Shown piece after piece: positions 16,298 through 25,754 of a stretch of DNA of 64,000 nucleotides (positions are counted from its first letter, which is position 1; every line of letters begins with the position of its first letter). Location of the stretch: assembly GCA_965220095.1 (NCBI GenBank), contig CBDCPD010000002.1:109124-173123 (forward strand), read 5' to 3'. The translations under genes and the position numbers were made by a program. The notes beneath the pieces were generated by a model. It saw nothing but the letters and a program-made list of their open reading frames with translations, was not told where the DNA came from and made no database searches. This stretch comes from Bin87 sp965220095 (GTDB lineage Bacteria; Chloroflexota; Dehalococcoidia; Lucifugimonadales; UBA3495).

Positions 16298-17557
16298 AGA
16301 AGTCCCACCGCATTGCGCTCAAGCCCACGCCCGAGCAGGAAGCGCTGTTCGGTCAGCATGCCGGCTATGCCCGTTTCGCCTACAACTGGGCGGTGAGCGA
16401 GTTCAGGACTGGGCTGGACCGTTGGAGAGTGGCTGAACGAGCGCACGCTGCGCCCTCGTTGGAACAAGGTCAAGGGCGTGATCGCACCCTGGGGGTCGGA
16501 GCTGTCGCAGAACGCGGCCAAGTACGCCATCATCGACTTGGGCCAAGCCGCCGAAGGCTGGGGCGAGTATTGCCGCAGGGTGAAGGCTGGCCAGCGTCCC
16601 AGTCGCCGGGTGGGCTTTCCCCGTTTCAAGCGGCGCAAGCACGAGCAGGGTTTCCGCGCCGATAACGGGCCCGACACGGTGAAAGTGGCTGGCAAGATCG
16701 TCATCCTGCCGAAGATCGGTCAGGTGGCTACGGTGGAGCAACTGCGCTTTGCTGGCAGCATCCGCGAAGTTACTGTCAACCGGACGGCGGACACGTGGTT
16801 CGCCTGTTGCTGCGTCGAGGATGGGCAGGAGCTACCGCCGGTGAAGGACGGACCGACCATCGGCGTGGACGTGGGCGTGGGAACCATGGCGACCTGCTCG
16901 GATGGAACCACTGTTGAAAACCCCAGGGCACTCGCCAACGGACTGAAACAGCTGCGGCGTCTGGACAAGGCCATCGCCCGCAGTCGGAACGTTCACGGCA
17001 GGAGTAATCATTCCAATCGTCGGGAGCGACTCTACGCCAACCGGCGTCGCCGGCATGCCCGGGTAGTCAACGTTCGGAATGACAATCATCACAAGGCGAC
17101 GACGGCGATAGCCAAGTCAGCGGGCCGGGTGGTGGTCGAAACTCTGAATGTGGCTGGCATGGTCCGTAACCGGCGCTTGGCTCGAGCCATCGCCGATGCG
17201 GGCATGTCCGGCTTCCTTGCCAAGCTGGACTACAAGTGCGGTTGGTACGGCGCCGAGTACGTGAAGGCGGACCGTTGGTATGCGTCATCCAAGCTATGCG
17301 CCCACTGCGGCTGGAAGAACGACGACCTGACGCTCTCGGACCGGGAATGGTGGTGCAGTGGATGTGGAATACTGAATAACCGCGACGCCAACGCGGCTAG
17401 GAATTTGGCGAACTGGCCGGGTTTGAGCTTCCCGGTGTCAGGACGTGGAGACCGTGTAAGTTCCGCCTCTGGCGGACGGTGGTCGGCGAAGCGTCAAACG
17501 AGTCTGGTGAGTGCTCCGCCAAGCGTGGAGTATCAGATTTCATCAGATTCTGAATAG
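16294..17557 (+). pseudogene. tnpB: TnpB (RNA-guided nuclease family), single frameshift
   Basis: The first 40 codons (MKKSHRIALKPTPEQEALFG ... AVSEFRTGL) are in the tnpA-coupled frame. An extra base near 16417 moves the rest (VGEWLNERTLRPRWNKVKGV onward) to the next frame, by comparison with the intact copy at 50014. The RuvC residues remain: Asp in TIGVDVGVG, Glu in VVVETLNVAGM, Asp in NNRDANAARN. The zinc ribbon is CAHCGWKND...CSGCG. A re-initiated product from about 16478 would lack the first 60 residues. Confidence 0.9.
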
Positions 17558-17561
17558 CGGT

Positions 17562-17705
17562 GCCGTTACTACCTGCATCGGCTGGGGTTTGTGCTGAAAC
17601 GTCCCAAGCAGCGGTTGCGCAGGGCGGACCCGGTGTGGCGGGAAGCCTTCGTGGCGGAGTATGCGGCTCTAACCGCGGCGACGCGATGGACTAGAGGCAA
17701 GATAT
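17562..17705 (+). pseudogene. IS630-family transposase fragment
   Basis: The frame RCRYYLHRLGFVLKRPKQRL then RREAFVAEYAAL (approximate) and TRGKIFFAG is the winged-helix to first-Asp region of IS630 transposases. It is preceded immediately by the IS607 right end and followed by a stop. About 48 codons remain. Confidence 0.7.
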
Positions 17706-18435
17706 TCTTCGCTGGTCATTGCCGGCGGGCGGATGAACCGCGGCCGCGCCGGCTACGCTCGCACCCTCCAGAGGGCGCAGCCCGCACGACGGCTCAGCTA
17801 TCAATCGTCGCAATGTATTATGACACACTATATTAGATATTTGATTGGATGATGTAACGTACGTTATCAAACCGTCACGATAATTAAGGAAAACATCGTA
17901 ATATCATAAAATAATGATGATTATCGTATGTAAAATCGTATATCACGACGGATCACATGATAAAAATGCAGAAAAATACCGGATTGACTGCATTGCGCTG
18001 GTGGATTATATTTCTACAGTAATCTTATGGTCAGACCGCCGGAAATTCCCCCGTAGTCACGCTTGACATCTGATCCATGTCCCGGAGGTACCACATGGAT
18101 AACCCCGACGATCATTGAGATTCCCAGTAATTGGGCTGCTGGCAGAGTTGATTGTATTCCGTAATCCACACTCAGTTTCCACTGTACCAGCATTCCCGTG
18201 CCAATCCCGGGTTGGGGCGTAACGACCCCAGACGCCGCTTACCCATCACGAGCGCTTGGTGGATTTTACCGTCCCCCGGACTAGCCGACGTGTTCACCGT
18301 ACTATCCATGAAATCGCTGGGCAACTGGTTCGGGTCCGACTCTAAACCAATTTGAGAATTGTTTACCTGATTAACGAGAAGAGCGACTTAGCGGATCAAC
18401 CACATCTCCATCCATCTCAATGTTGGGAGGGCCGA
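17706..18435. other. AT-rich spacer before the ABC transporter operon
   Basis: From 17815 to 18010 the composition falls to roughly 30-35% GC, in strong contrast to the surroundings. It has many TATAAT-like words and an ACGTACGT patch. It probably carries the promoter of the downstream operon; no single promoter could be chosen. GGGAGG at 18425-18430 is the ribosome site of the binding protein. Confidence 0.45.
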
Positions 18436-20397
18436 ATGATTGCTAATAGCGTATCCCGCACACCCACGATTCTGACCGCAGTGGCTCTGGTGATGGCGTT
18501 GTTCATAGTTGCTTGCGTCGGCGCTGAGGAATCCGCCGGCCAATCCGCAGCGTCAGCCACGGAGGCCGCGCCGGCGGACCCACAGCAGGCAGCCCCCACC
18601 GATGCCCCTGCTGCCATGCCCGCCCGGGCGCAGCGCGAAGCAACCTCCGGGCCCACCCAGCGGCCCTTCGTGGTCGCAACCCCAGTTGCCGAGGCTGCAC
18701 CGACGCCTGAGGCCGAAGCCCGCACGGGCGAGCTCAAATCCAGAAACCTGATTTTCCTGTTCTCTCAGCAAACCCGCCAGGGCATCATGGACTGCGACGT
18801 TACCGGAAGCGCCACCAGCCAGCATCGTCCCTCGCATGAATTCCTGCTTGACCCCAATCGTTACACGGGTGCGCTGGACCATCAACTCGCTACCGAATGG
18901 AGTGTCAGCGATGACGGGCGGACTTGGAATTTCAAGCTCCGCCAGGGCGTTAATTTCCATTTCGGCTACGGCGAGTTCACTGCTCACGACATCGTCAATT
19001 CGCTGAATTACTACACCAACCCGGCCTGCGCCGCTTCCTATTCCGACTACATGCGCACCAACCCCCAGGTACTGCCTGATGTAGTCGGCGACTACGAAAT
19101 CGACCTCAAGATGGGTGCACGGCCGGAGTTGATTTTTGACTACTGGGTTTCCGGTTATCGCGGCCTCCCTATCACCAGTAAGGCCCAGTGGGATACGGGT
19201 TGCCCCGACGGTGAAGCCGATTACGAAACCTTCGACGTAGCGTCTCACCTTGATGGCTACTGCTCTGCCGGCGAACCCACCCTCCTTGAGGAAGGCCCAG
19301 CGCGCCTCGGTCCTTACCAGTTGGCAAACTTTGAGAAGGGCATTGGCTGGCTTTGGGAACGCGCTCCTGGAGACCATTACCGGGTCAACCCCGATTGGGA
19401 CAGTATCGAAATTAAAATCATCGAAGAAGCATCCACCCGTCTCGCCGCGATGCTGGCGCGGGAAGCGCATCTGGCAACCATCGACCGCGCTTTGGTGGGG
19501 CAAGCCTTGGATGCGGGCTTGGACATCGCCGAAAGCCAGGTGGCAGCGGTCAACAGCATGATGGTCTTCGGTGGCGTCTATTACGCGACCAAAGAAGGTC
19601 CTACATTCGATCCTTATTCGCCGGCGTCGTATGACCCCACCGTTCCGTGGGCGGCTCCTAGCGAAGCCGGCAAATTGGTGCGACAGGCCATGAACAAGGC
19701 CATCGACCGCGACGCTATCCGTGAGAATATCTTCGACGGGCAAGGAGCCGAAGGTCGAGTTGCCGGCTTCGTTCCCAGCGCGGAAGCTTTCGGCGGCGAG
19801 TACGGCGGCTACAATCCCAAATGGGAAAGTTCCTGGGAAGAACTGTACGGCTACAATCCGGAGCGCGCCAAAGAACTGCTGGCCGAAGCCGGTTATCCCA
19901 ATGGATTCCACGTGCCTCTCGTCAGCTACACCATGAGCGGACTGCCCGAGATGAAAGACTACGTGGTAGCCGTCGCTGCCATGTGGGAGAACATCGGCCT
20001 GGAAACTGAAATCCGCGAGATGGAATTCTCCGCATGGCGCCAAGAGTACCGCGGCGCTACCACTAACTGCTGCGTGTTCCCTTTTCGGGGTTACGCCGAG
20101 CCGCCCCACGCGACTGTCCACGGTGCCTACAGTCCAGAACGGTTCATGCGCTTCTACCTCAGCGACACGGTCTGGGAGAACACCTACAAAGCGCTGAACT
20201 CCCTAACCTTCGAGGAGCAACTGGGTCACTGGCACGCGGTGTCCGACGAACTGTTCTATGAAGTGGCCTCCATCCCGCTGCATACCTTGTCGGTGCAGGT
20301 GGTTATCGATCCCGAGACAGTGGAAGAGTACATCTTCCTCGGTCCTTATGGCGGCCAGTTCACCGACCTAGAGCACATCAAGGGCGTCCGCTACTGA
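18436..20397 (+). CDS. ABC transporter substrate-binding lipoprotein (family 5, oligopeptide type)
   Basis: The start at 18436 is chosen for GGGAGG five bases upstream and for a clean lipoprotein signal (VALVMALFIVAC); the frame opens 28 codons earlier. An Ala/Pro-rich tether (residues 30-95) precedes the SBP_bac_5 fold. Conserved pieces are LDHQLATEWSVSDDGRTWNF, KLRQGVNFHFGYGEFTAHDI and VRQAMNKAIDRDAIRENIFD. It captures a peptide-like or related solute at the outer face of the membrane for the two permeases encoded next. About 653 residues, complete. The ligand cannot be read from sequence. Confidence 0.93.
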   Translation: MIANSVSRTPTILTAVALVMALFIVACVGAEESAGQSAASATEAAPADPQQAAPTDAPAAMPARAQREATSGPTQRPFVVATPVAEAAPTPEAEARTGELKSRNLIFLFSQQTRQGIMDCDVTGSATSQHRPSHEFLLDPNRYTGALDHQLATEWSVSDDGRTWNFKLRQGVNFHFGYGEFTAHDIVNSLNYYTNPACAASYSDYMRTNPQVLPDVVGDYEIDLKMGARPELIFDYWVSGYRGLPITSKAQWDTGCPDGEADYETFDVASHLDGYCSAGEPTLLEEGPARLGPYQLANFEKGIGWLWERAPGDHYRVNPDWDSIEIKIIEEASTRLAAMLAREAHLATIDRALVGQALDAGLDIAESQVAAVNSMMVFGGVYYATKEGPTFDPYSPASYDPTVPWAAPSEAGKLVRQAMNKAIDRDAIRENIFDGQGAEGRVAGFVPSAEAFGGEYGGYNPKWESSWEELYGYNPERAKELLAEAGYPNGFHVPLVSYTMSGLPEMKDYVVAVAAMWENIGLETEIREMEFSAWRQEYRGATTNCCVFPFRGYAEPPHATVHGAYSPERFMRFYLSDTVWENTYKALNSLTFEEQLGHWHAVSDELFYEVASIPLHTLSVQVVIDPETVEEYIFLGPYGGQFTDLEHIKGVRY

Positions 20398-20513
20398 TGC
20401 GAGGCGGCCCGGTGCGCCTAATCACACAAAATCTTCCATCCTCCGGCTTTCACTCCACACACTGAGTGATGCGGGGGTATGGCTTTTTTCCGTAAGACAA
20501 TGGGAGAGTTCCG

Positions 20514-21434
20514 ATGCAACGGTACATCCTCCGGCGAGTAGCCCAGGGAATCCTGGCTATCTTCGTCATCAGCACCATCACCTTCGCGCTGGCCCGCGTG
20601 TCCGGCGACCCGCTCAACGTGTTGCTGCCTGAAGAGGCTTCTGAAGAGCAGATTGAGCTGACCAAGAAAGAGTGGGGCCTGGACAAGCCGCTCCATATGC
20701 AGTACTTGCTCTACCTTGGCAAGCTGTTCCAGGGCGACATGGGCGAAGCGCTGGCCTGGCCCAATTCCACAGCCGGCGAACTCATTTTAGAACGGCTGCC
20801 CAACACGATAAAGCTGTCGGCACTGGCCTTGGTAGTCAGCGGCATCATCGCCTTTCCCATCGGCGTGCTGGTGGCCATCAAGAAAGACACGCCGGTTGAC
20901 TACGCCGGCAAACTGTTCGCCATCCTGGGCCAATCCGCACCTTCCTTCGCGGTGGGATTGATTTTGATGTGGGTTTTTGCGGTGCAGTTCAACATCTTCC
21001 CCACTTCGGGCAGCGGGGGGGTCGAGTATATTATTTTGCCGGCTCTGGCCCTGGGGTACTACAACGTGGCGGCGTTGATGCGACTCACACGCTCGTCAAT
21101 GCTGGAAGTGTTGGATACCGAGTACGTCAAACTGGCTCGAATCAAGGGCGTTGCCGAATGGCAAGTAATTTGGAAGCACTGCTTCCGCAACGCCCTGATT
21201 GTCCCCCTGACCTACTTCGGGCTGATTGGCGCCGTGCTCATTACCGGCTCGGTGGTCATCGAGACAGTCTTCGCTTGGCCCGGGCTGGGAGCCCTGGTAA
21301 TCGACGCCATTCTGTTCCGTGATTACGTGGTGGTGCAGGCCGTGGTACTCCTGTTTGCCACGGCGTTCGTAATTATCAACATCGTGGTTGACGTGCTCTA
21401 CGCCTACATCGACCCGCGTATCAGATACACGTGA
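20514..21434 (+). CDS. ABC transporter permease, DppB/OppB type
   Basis: 306 residues. An N-terminal YILRRVAQGILAIFVISTIT membrane segment starts a six-helix DppB-like permease. The inner-membrane coupling loop with the EAA motif is EYVKLARIKGVAEWQVIWKH, followed by NALIVPLTYFGLIGAVLITG. It follows the binding-protein gene by 116 bp and precedes the DppC-type partner by 52 bp, forming an operon. The expected ATPases (DppD/DppF) are not in the window. Confidence 0.93.
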   Translation: MQRYILRRVAQGILAIFVISTITFALARVSGDPLNVLLPEEASEEQIELTKKEWGLDKPLHMQYLLYLGKLFQGDMGEALAWPNSTAGELILERLPNTIKLSALALVVSGIIAFPIGVLVAIKKDTPVDYAGKLFAILGQSAPSFAVGLILMWVFAVQFNIFPTSGSGGVEYIILPALALGYYNVAALMRLTRSSMLEVLDTEYVKLARIKGVAEWQVIWKHCFRNALIVPLTYFGLIGAVLITGSVVIETVFAWPGLGALVIDAILFRDYVVVQAVVLLFATAFVIINIVVDVLYAYIDPRIRYT

Positions 21435-21486
21435 ACGGCTCCGGCGAGATAATTGCCACGAGGGGACCCCCCGAATGAGGTGTTAA

Positions 21487-22572
21487 ATGGCATCGGTAAC
21501 CACTACGCCGGACCAGGTGGCTCCGGCAGCACCCCGTACCATCGGTCGAGCAGCCTCCGGGTTGCGAACTGTTCGTCAATTGCCGCTAATTCCTTTGGCG
21601 GTGCTCACCGTACTCCTTGTGATACCGGCAATTTTCGCCAACCAGTTAGCCCCCCACAGCCATCGCATCGGCGTATTGGATGACGCAAAATTGCCGCCCT
21701 TCTGGGTGTCGGAAAGCTACGAGGAACGCACGGTGGTGCAGCGCGCCGACCGAAACCGTCTTGACGTTGAAATCGGCCTCACTAACGCACGGCGGAAAAT
21801 CGAACGCGGAGAAGCCACTTTTCTGACTGGCGGCGGAGACGCCGGAGTGAGTCCCGGCGACCAGATACGTTTTCAGGTGCGCGAAGGCGGCTCCATGGAT
21901 TACCCTCTGGGCACCGACAAACAGGGCCGCGACATCCTTAGTCGAATTATGCACGGGGCACGGGTTTCGCTACTGGTGTCATGCTTGGCCATTCTTTTTG
22001 GCGGCGGGCTGGGCACCCTACTAGGGATGCTGGCGGCATACATGGGCGGCAAAGTGGATTCCATAATAATGCGGGTCGTTGACATCAAACTGGCATTCCC
22101 CTCCATCCTGCTGGCCCTGGTGCTGGTAGCCGCCATTGGGGCCGGATTCACTACCGTCATCATCGTCATCGCGGTGCTGCTGTGGGCCAGATACGCACGC
22201 GTCGTTCGCGGCGAGGCCCTCGCCATCAAGCAGCAGGACTTTATCGACCGAGCCCGTGTCTCCGGCGCATCAAATGCTCGGATTATGCTGCGGCACATAT
22301 TCCCCAATTTGGTCAATACCGTGGTGGTGCTGGCCACTTTGGAAGTCGGACACGTTATCATCTTGGAGTCGACCCTGAGCTTCCTTGGCGCCGGCATCCC
22401 CGCACCAACCCCGGCGTGGGGAGTTATGGTAGCCGATGGCAGAGACCTGATCACTATTGCCTGGTGGATTTTCCTCTTCCCGTGCTTGGCCATCGTGTTG
22501 ACCGTGCTTTCCATGAATCTGCTGGGCGACTGGATAAGAGACCGTTTAGACCCCAAACTGAGAAACGTTTAA
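21487..22572 (+). CDS. ABC transporter permease, DppC/OppC type
   Basis: 361 residues, longer than the usual 280-300. The extra length is a soluble loop of about 90 residues between the first helix and the conserved YPLGTDKQGRDILSRIMHGA motif, probably extracytoplasmic. The permease core continues SLLVSCLAILFGGGLGTLLG, and the EAA loop is DFIDRARVSGASNARIMLRH. It ends the operon; no ATPase gene follows within the 200 bp before transposon debris. It pairs with the DppB-type permease to form the channel. Confidence 0.93.
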   Translation: MASVTTTPDQVAPAAPRTIGRAASGLRTVRQLPLIPLAVLTVLLVIPAIFANQLAPHSHRIGVLDDAKLPPFWVSESYEERTVVQRADRNRLDVEIGLTNARRKIERGEATFLTGGGDAGVSPGDQIRFQVREGGSMDYPLGTDKQGRDILSRIMHGARVSLLVSCLAILFGGGLGTLLGMLAAYMGGKVDSIIMRVVDIKLAFPSILLALVLVAAIGAGFTTVIIVIAVLLWARYARVVRGEALAIKQQDFIDRARVSGASNARIMLRHIFPNLVNTVVVLATLEVGHVIILESTLSFLGAGIPAPTPAWGVMVADGRDLITIAWWIFLFPCLAIVLTVLSMNLLGDWIRDRLDPKLRNV

Positions 22573-22683
22573 GGCGGGATTGCGCGTCGATTTTGCCCGC
22601 GTGCAGACGACAGTGCGGAATTGCCGCGGTGGTACCACGATGCTTGGCTGAATTTCGCCTACTCTGGGGCTTCCATGTTAGTA
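22573..22683. other. Spacer after the ABC operon
   Basis: No feature seen. Confidence 0.3.
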
Positions 22684-22870
22684 GAGTACAGGGAGGTGGT
22701 GTAAAAGGATCGGTGTAGCCAAAAGCTGACCACTGCGTCATCCTTGATCGGAAGTCACAACCCAACCAAGGAGAACGACGGTGGTCAAACACAGCATGGA
22801 TCTTTTGGAACTATTACGCAAGCGCGGTATGGACGGAGACGTGGACTTTCTGCGGGAAAGTAGAGTTGTG
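22684..22870 (+). pseudogene. IS256-like 5' end remnant 1
   Basis: GTAGAGTACAGGGAGGTGGT and the following 95 bp, then a GTG-started frame MVKHSMDLLELLRKRGMDGD continuing VDFLRE, match 47763-47952 nearly base for base. This is the left terminus and first 26 codons of a mutator-type transposase; homology stops at about 22861. Confidence 0.7.
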
Positions 22871-23026
22871 ACCGACTCCACCTGTCCGACCCGACATTTG
22901 GCTAATTGCCGGTCCCGATCGGCTTCCTCATGGTTCCCCATGTAGTCATGGATCCACGCATGCAGTCTGTACGCTTCGGGGTCGTGTCCTGTGTACAGTT
23001 CGCAGAACTCACGCGTACCCAGTTTG
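22871..23026. other. Unassigned spacer
   Basis: Antisense sequence resembles a broken coding region (YRLHAWIHDYMGNHEEADRD on the minus strand), with no start or end. Too short to name. Confidence 0.3.
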
Positions 23027-23117
23027 TCATTGCGAGGAGCGTAGCGACGCCCCCATCCCCTGGACGCGGGAACCGCTTTTGTTGCAACGAGATTGCCGCG
23101 CTTCGCTCGCAATGACA
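23027..23117. repeat. Imperfect inverted-repeat element (CATTGCGAGGAGC...GCTTCGCTCGCAATGAC)
   Basis: GTCATTGCGAGGAGCGTAGC at the left pairs with GCGCTTCGCTCGCAATGAC at the right. This family of small dispersed palindromic repeats is widespread in several phyla; one copy here, no coding capacity. Confidence 0.75.
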
Positions 23118-23237
23118 GCTTTGCAGGATTGGTTGTGCATCAAGAATAGGCACGTCTTGCGCCCCTTTGCGCTGAACGTTTACCATGAGCCACGGGCTCC
23201 ATCCAACCCACTCCCAACTCATGGGGAGGCGTGCATT

Positions 23238-23407
23238 ATGGTTGTCTCCAACGACGCAGAACTTCGCACCTTTTATCCGCCGCCGGCCCCGCGAGCGGCC
23301 CAGAAGGTGTTGGACCACCTGGACATTCACTGCCGGAACTTCATTGCCCTGTCGCCGTTTTGCGTGCTGAGTTCCAGCGATGCCAGCGGCCAGGCAGACG
23401 CGTCACC
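23238..23407 (+). pseudogene. PPOX-class flavoprotein, 5' part (interrupted)
   Basis: ATG at 23238 with GGGGAGG upstream. The frame AELRTFYPPPAPRAAQKVLD, then FIALSPFCVLSSSDASGQAD and ASP, is the N-terminus of pyridoxamine-phosphate-oxidase-like FMN proteins. It is interrupted at codon 57 by the TnpB-related element; the gene resumes at 25289 with PRGDPPGFVKVLDDR. Rejoining gives ASPRGDPPGF without loss or gain of a base. Confidence 0.85.
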
Positions 23408-23412
23408 GTTGT

Positions 23413-23526
23413 AAAAATGGTTGACTTTAGTCACAGACCACAGTCAGCCAAACCCCTGCGCCGCCCCAACAGTTCAAGACGGCTCCGCCCGGGAGTCTCA
23501 CCCAGGAACACCGAACTGATCCCCGC
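23413..23526 (-). ncRNA. Putative omega-RNA-like 3' segment of element A
   Basis: Between the tnpB-related stop and the right end lies a conserved 110-base segment with two stems: CCTGGG/CCCGGG around TGAGACT, and GCCG/CGGC around TCTTGAACTGTTGGGG. The same block follows the gene in copies B and C and remnant D. Its position matches the guide-RNA scaffold of TnpB systems. Confidence 0.5.
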
Positions 23527-25152
23527 TCAAGCCGTCGCGCGTGTCTTACCACTCGCGACCGCCCGAACCGGATTGGGTCGGCGTCTCCGCCTCCCCAGCC
23601 GGTGCTGCGCTGCAAGCGCCAGTCTCAGCTGTCTCGAAACAGCACCCCAGTACGTCCACACGTGCTTCACACGTTTCCTCACGGGTACGGTGAAGGCGAC
23701 CTGCACGCCATTGCCAATGGGGGCTACCCACCGGCGGGGGATGCGCTCGGAGCAGCCAAGCAAGCGTCGGGCCAGCACCAAGGCCGCTGCCTGGTGCACC
23801 GTCAGCCCGTAGCGCTCCATGAACTTCACCCGGCCCACGACGGAACTGTAGGCCGGGTTGACCTGATGTACCTCAACTCCCTGCCGATAGCCGCGGGACA
23901 GGAAGTACGCCTTGATCTTGCCGTAGCTGAAACTCGACAGCATCCGGCTGTACCGGCGGGACTCCCCCTCCAGAGCGGACTTCTTCTGGCGGAAGTCCAG
24001 CTTTTCGATGACGATGGGCTTGCCGACCTCCCGTGCGTACTGCACCACGTTGGCCACCGCGTCGCCGATGAGGGCCTCAGCCTGGCCAGTGTTCTTGCCG
24101 TAGGTGACCAGCGGCACCCGCCAGGCGTTCAGGTAGTTGCCGCTGGCGTCGGTATCCGCCACAGCGAGGTGATCGGCGTTCAGGTCCACGCCGATGGCAC
24201 CCCGGCGCCGGTCCGTAACCACCGGAACGTCCATCATCTCGGTGCTCACCAACACCCGCCAGCCCTTGGCATCCCGCTTGAACCGGTAGCTGATGGCCTG
24301 GCCCAGGCTGGTAGATCGTGCCGCCTGGTCCCCATGCTCGCGCCGATAGGCGGCGTACTCGGCGTTGCTCGCCAGGGCCGCGAGCGCCTGCCCGTGGCCG
24401 TAGGCAAACCGCACGTGGGGGATGACCAGGTACTTGCCGTGCTGATTAGCGAGGCAATCGGGCATACGCAACCGCAGGGTCAGCGAACCATCATCGGCAA
24501 TGCTGGCCACGCACAGCTGGCAACCGCTGGTTTCATCCCGGCTGCCCAGCACGAAGAACTCGTCGCTGCGGGCGTCCCGCCAGTCCTTGAGCCACTCCGC
24601 ATGACTGGCGTAGCCATTCTGCTCCAGGTGATGCTGCTTACGCCACAGCCGCCTGGACCCGAAGCACAGCCGCACCCGGCCCGCCGCAATATCAGCCTGC
24701 AACACTGCCAATTTGGATTTCAAGTCCGCCAGCCGCCGCCGCTTCTGGTGAACCTGCTGCCACCGACCCTGTTCCTCGGCCTGCGCAACCCGCCACTCCC
24801 CTTGAGCAATTCGCCGCTCCAGGCCGTCCACCCGCAACCGCTGCGCCGCCCGCACCGCCGACACCTTGCCGTCCAGCGACACCCGCACCGCATTGAACAT
24901 CCGCGCCGGTATCCCGTGCTCACGGATGTACTCGCGCTTCAGCGGCGCTGCCGATCGGCCCGCCGCGACTTCAGCAAACAGCTTGCGCTCCACCTGGCCG
25001 TACAACTCAGCGCAGGTTGCCAGCGCGGCATCTCCCGCCTCACGGTCCAAGCCCACATAGCCGGAGACGCGAGTTTGATAGGTGGCGACCGGTGGACCCT
25101 GCGCCGGATTCAAGCCAGCGGCTGCTCGATGGTCTCTGCTGCGCTGTGCCAT
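23527..25152 (-). CDS. TnpB-related protein (IS200/IS605 accessory family), copy A
   Basis: About 541 residues from the ATG at 25152 (MAQRSRDHRAAAGLNPAQGP). It has a long helical N-terminal half, then a RuvC-like core with Asp in RRGAIGVDLNADHLAVADTD and Glu in KPIVIEKLDFRQKK. The final segment is VNPAYSSVVGRVKFMERYGL then TVHQAAALVLARRLLG. In this family the zinc ribbon is missing and the third acidic position reads His (TVHQAAA), so RNA-guided cleavage is not assured. About 75% identical to copies B and C. It sits in an element inserted in a flavoprotein gene. Function is inferred from TnpB homology only. Confidence 0.88.
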   Translation of the reverse strand: MAQRSRDHRAAAGLNPAQGPPVATYQTRVSGYVGLDREAGDAALATCAELYGQVERKLFAEVAAGRSAAPLKREYIREHGIPARMFNAVRVSLDGKVSAVRAAQRLRVDGLERRIAQGEWRVAQAEEQGRWQQVHQKRRRLADLKSKLAVLQADIAAGRVRLCFGSRRLWRKQHHLEQNGYASHAEWLKDWRDARSDEFFVLGSRDETSGCQLCVASIADDGSLTLRLRMPDCLANQHGKYLVIPHVRFAYGHGQALAALASNAEYAAYRREHGDQAARSTSLGQAISYRFKRDAKGWRVLVSTEMMDVPVVTDRRRGAIGVDLNADHLAVADTDASGNYLNAWRVPLVTYGKNTGQAEALIGDAVANVVQYAREVGKPIVIEKLDFRQKKSALEGESRRYSRMLSSFSYGKIKAYFLSRGYRQGVEVHQVNPAYSSVVGRVKFMERYGLTVHQAAALVLARRLLGCSERIPRRWVAPIGNGVQVAFTVPVRKRVKHVWTYWGAVSRQLRLALAAQHRLGRRRRRPNPVRAVASGKTRATA

Positions 25153-25288
25153 GATGACAGCATACCAGAACGGGCGTGCGGAGTGGCCGCAACCGGCAAG
25201 GTGCCTCAGGTGACACCGTGCGTCGTCGCCGATGTCACCATTTACTACCATCACATACTAAAACCCACTAAATCGTGAACAGTTGCCA

Positions 25289-25730
25289 ACCCCGCGGGGA
25301 TCCGCCAGGGTTCGTCAAGGTGCTGGACGACAGGACGCTGCTACTTCCTGACCGTCCGGGCAACAACCAGGTGGACTCGTTGCAAAACATCGTGCAAAAC
25401 CCCGGTGTGGGGCTGTTGTTCTTTGTCCCGGGCATGAACGAAACGCTGCGGGTGAAGGGCAAAGCCGAGATTACGACTGACCCCGAACTGCTGCAGACGA
25501 CGACGGTATCGGGGCGGCCGCCGCTTTCCGGATTGAAAGTTACGGTGGAAGAAGCTTTTCTGCACTGTGGGCGAGCCTTGATCCGAAGCCGGATTTGGGA
25601 TGCCGACGCTCAGATTGACCGTTCGTCGTATCCCACCTACGGGCAGGTGCTGGCGGACCAGATCGCCGATGCCAACGCACAGGAAATTGACGAAGACGAG
25701 ACTGAAGCCAACCGGGAGCGGCTGTACTGA
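25289..25730 (+). pseudogene. PPOX-class flavoprotein, 3' part (interrupted)
   Basis: The frame PRGDPPGFVKVLDDRTLLLP, then NNQVDSLQNIVQNPGVGLLF and HCGRALIRSRIW, is the FMN-binding barrel of the MSMEG_1061-like PPOX family. A GTG at 25275 could start it, but that codon is element sequence. With the 5' part at 23238 it would encode about 204 residues. Confidence 0.88.
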
Positions 25731-25754
25731 CGTCTCGTCGCCGGCTGACCTGGA

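Larger units (their letters stand above)
15607..17561 (+). mobile_element. IS607-type element, copy 1
   Basis: Contains a serine-recombinase tnpA overlapping tnpB by four bases (ATGA). The ends were defined by comparison with the second copy (50005-53525). Both begin with AACTGTTCG, about 50 bp before tnpA, and both end with TCATCAGATTCTGAATAGCGG just past the tnpB stop. The left flank is an OGG stump and the right flank an IS630 remnant. Confidence 0.8.
23405..25288 (-). mobile_element. IS200/IS605-like element with TnpB-related gene, copy A
   Basis: 1884 bp, no target duplication. On the minus strand the left flank is ...CGCGGGGT and the element ends ...ACAACGGT, followed by GACGCGTC. Removing it restores the PPOX gene exactly. 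No tnpA is present, so it must be mobilised in trans. The right end and the 3' non-coding segment are shared with copies at 31198-33093, 54853-56726 and the remnant at 25755. Confidence 0.85.

Noticed and set aside
23602..25278. Very long open frames opposite the TnpB-related genes (also at 31155-33077 and 55050-56864)
   Set aside because: They mirror the codon structure of the sense genes, are Pro/His/Arg/Gln-rich and contain no domain. They are antisense shadows of the GC-rich coding strand.
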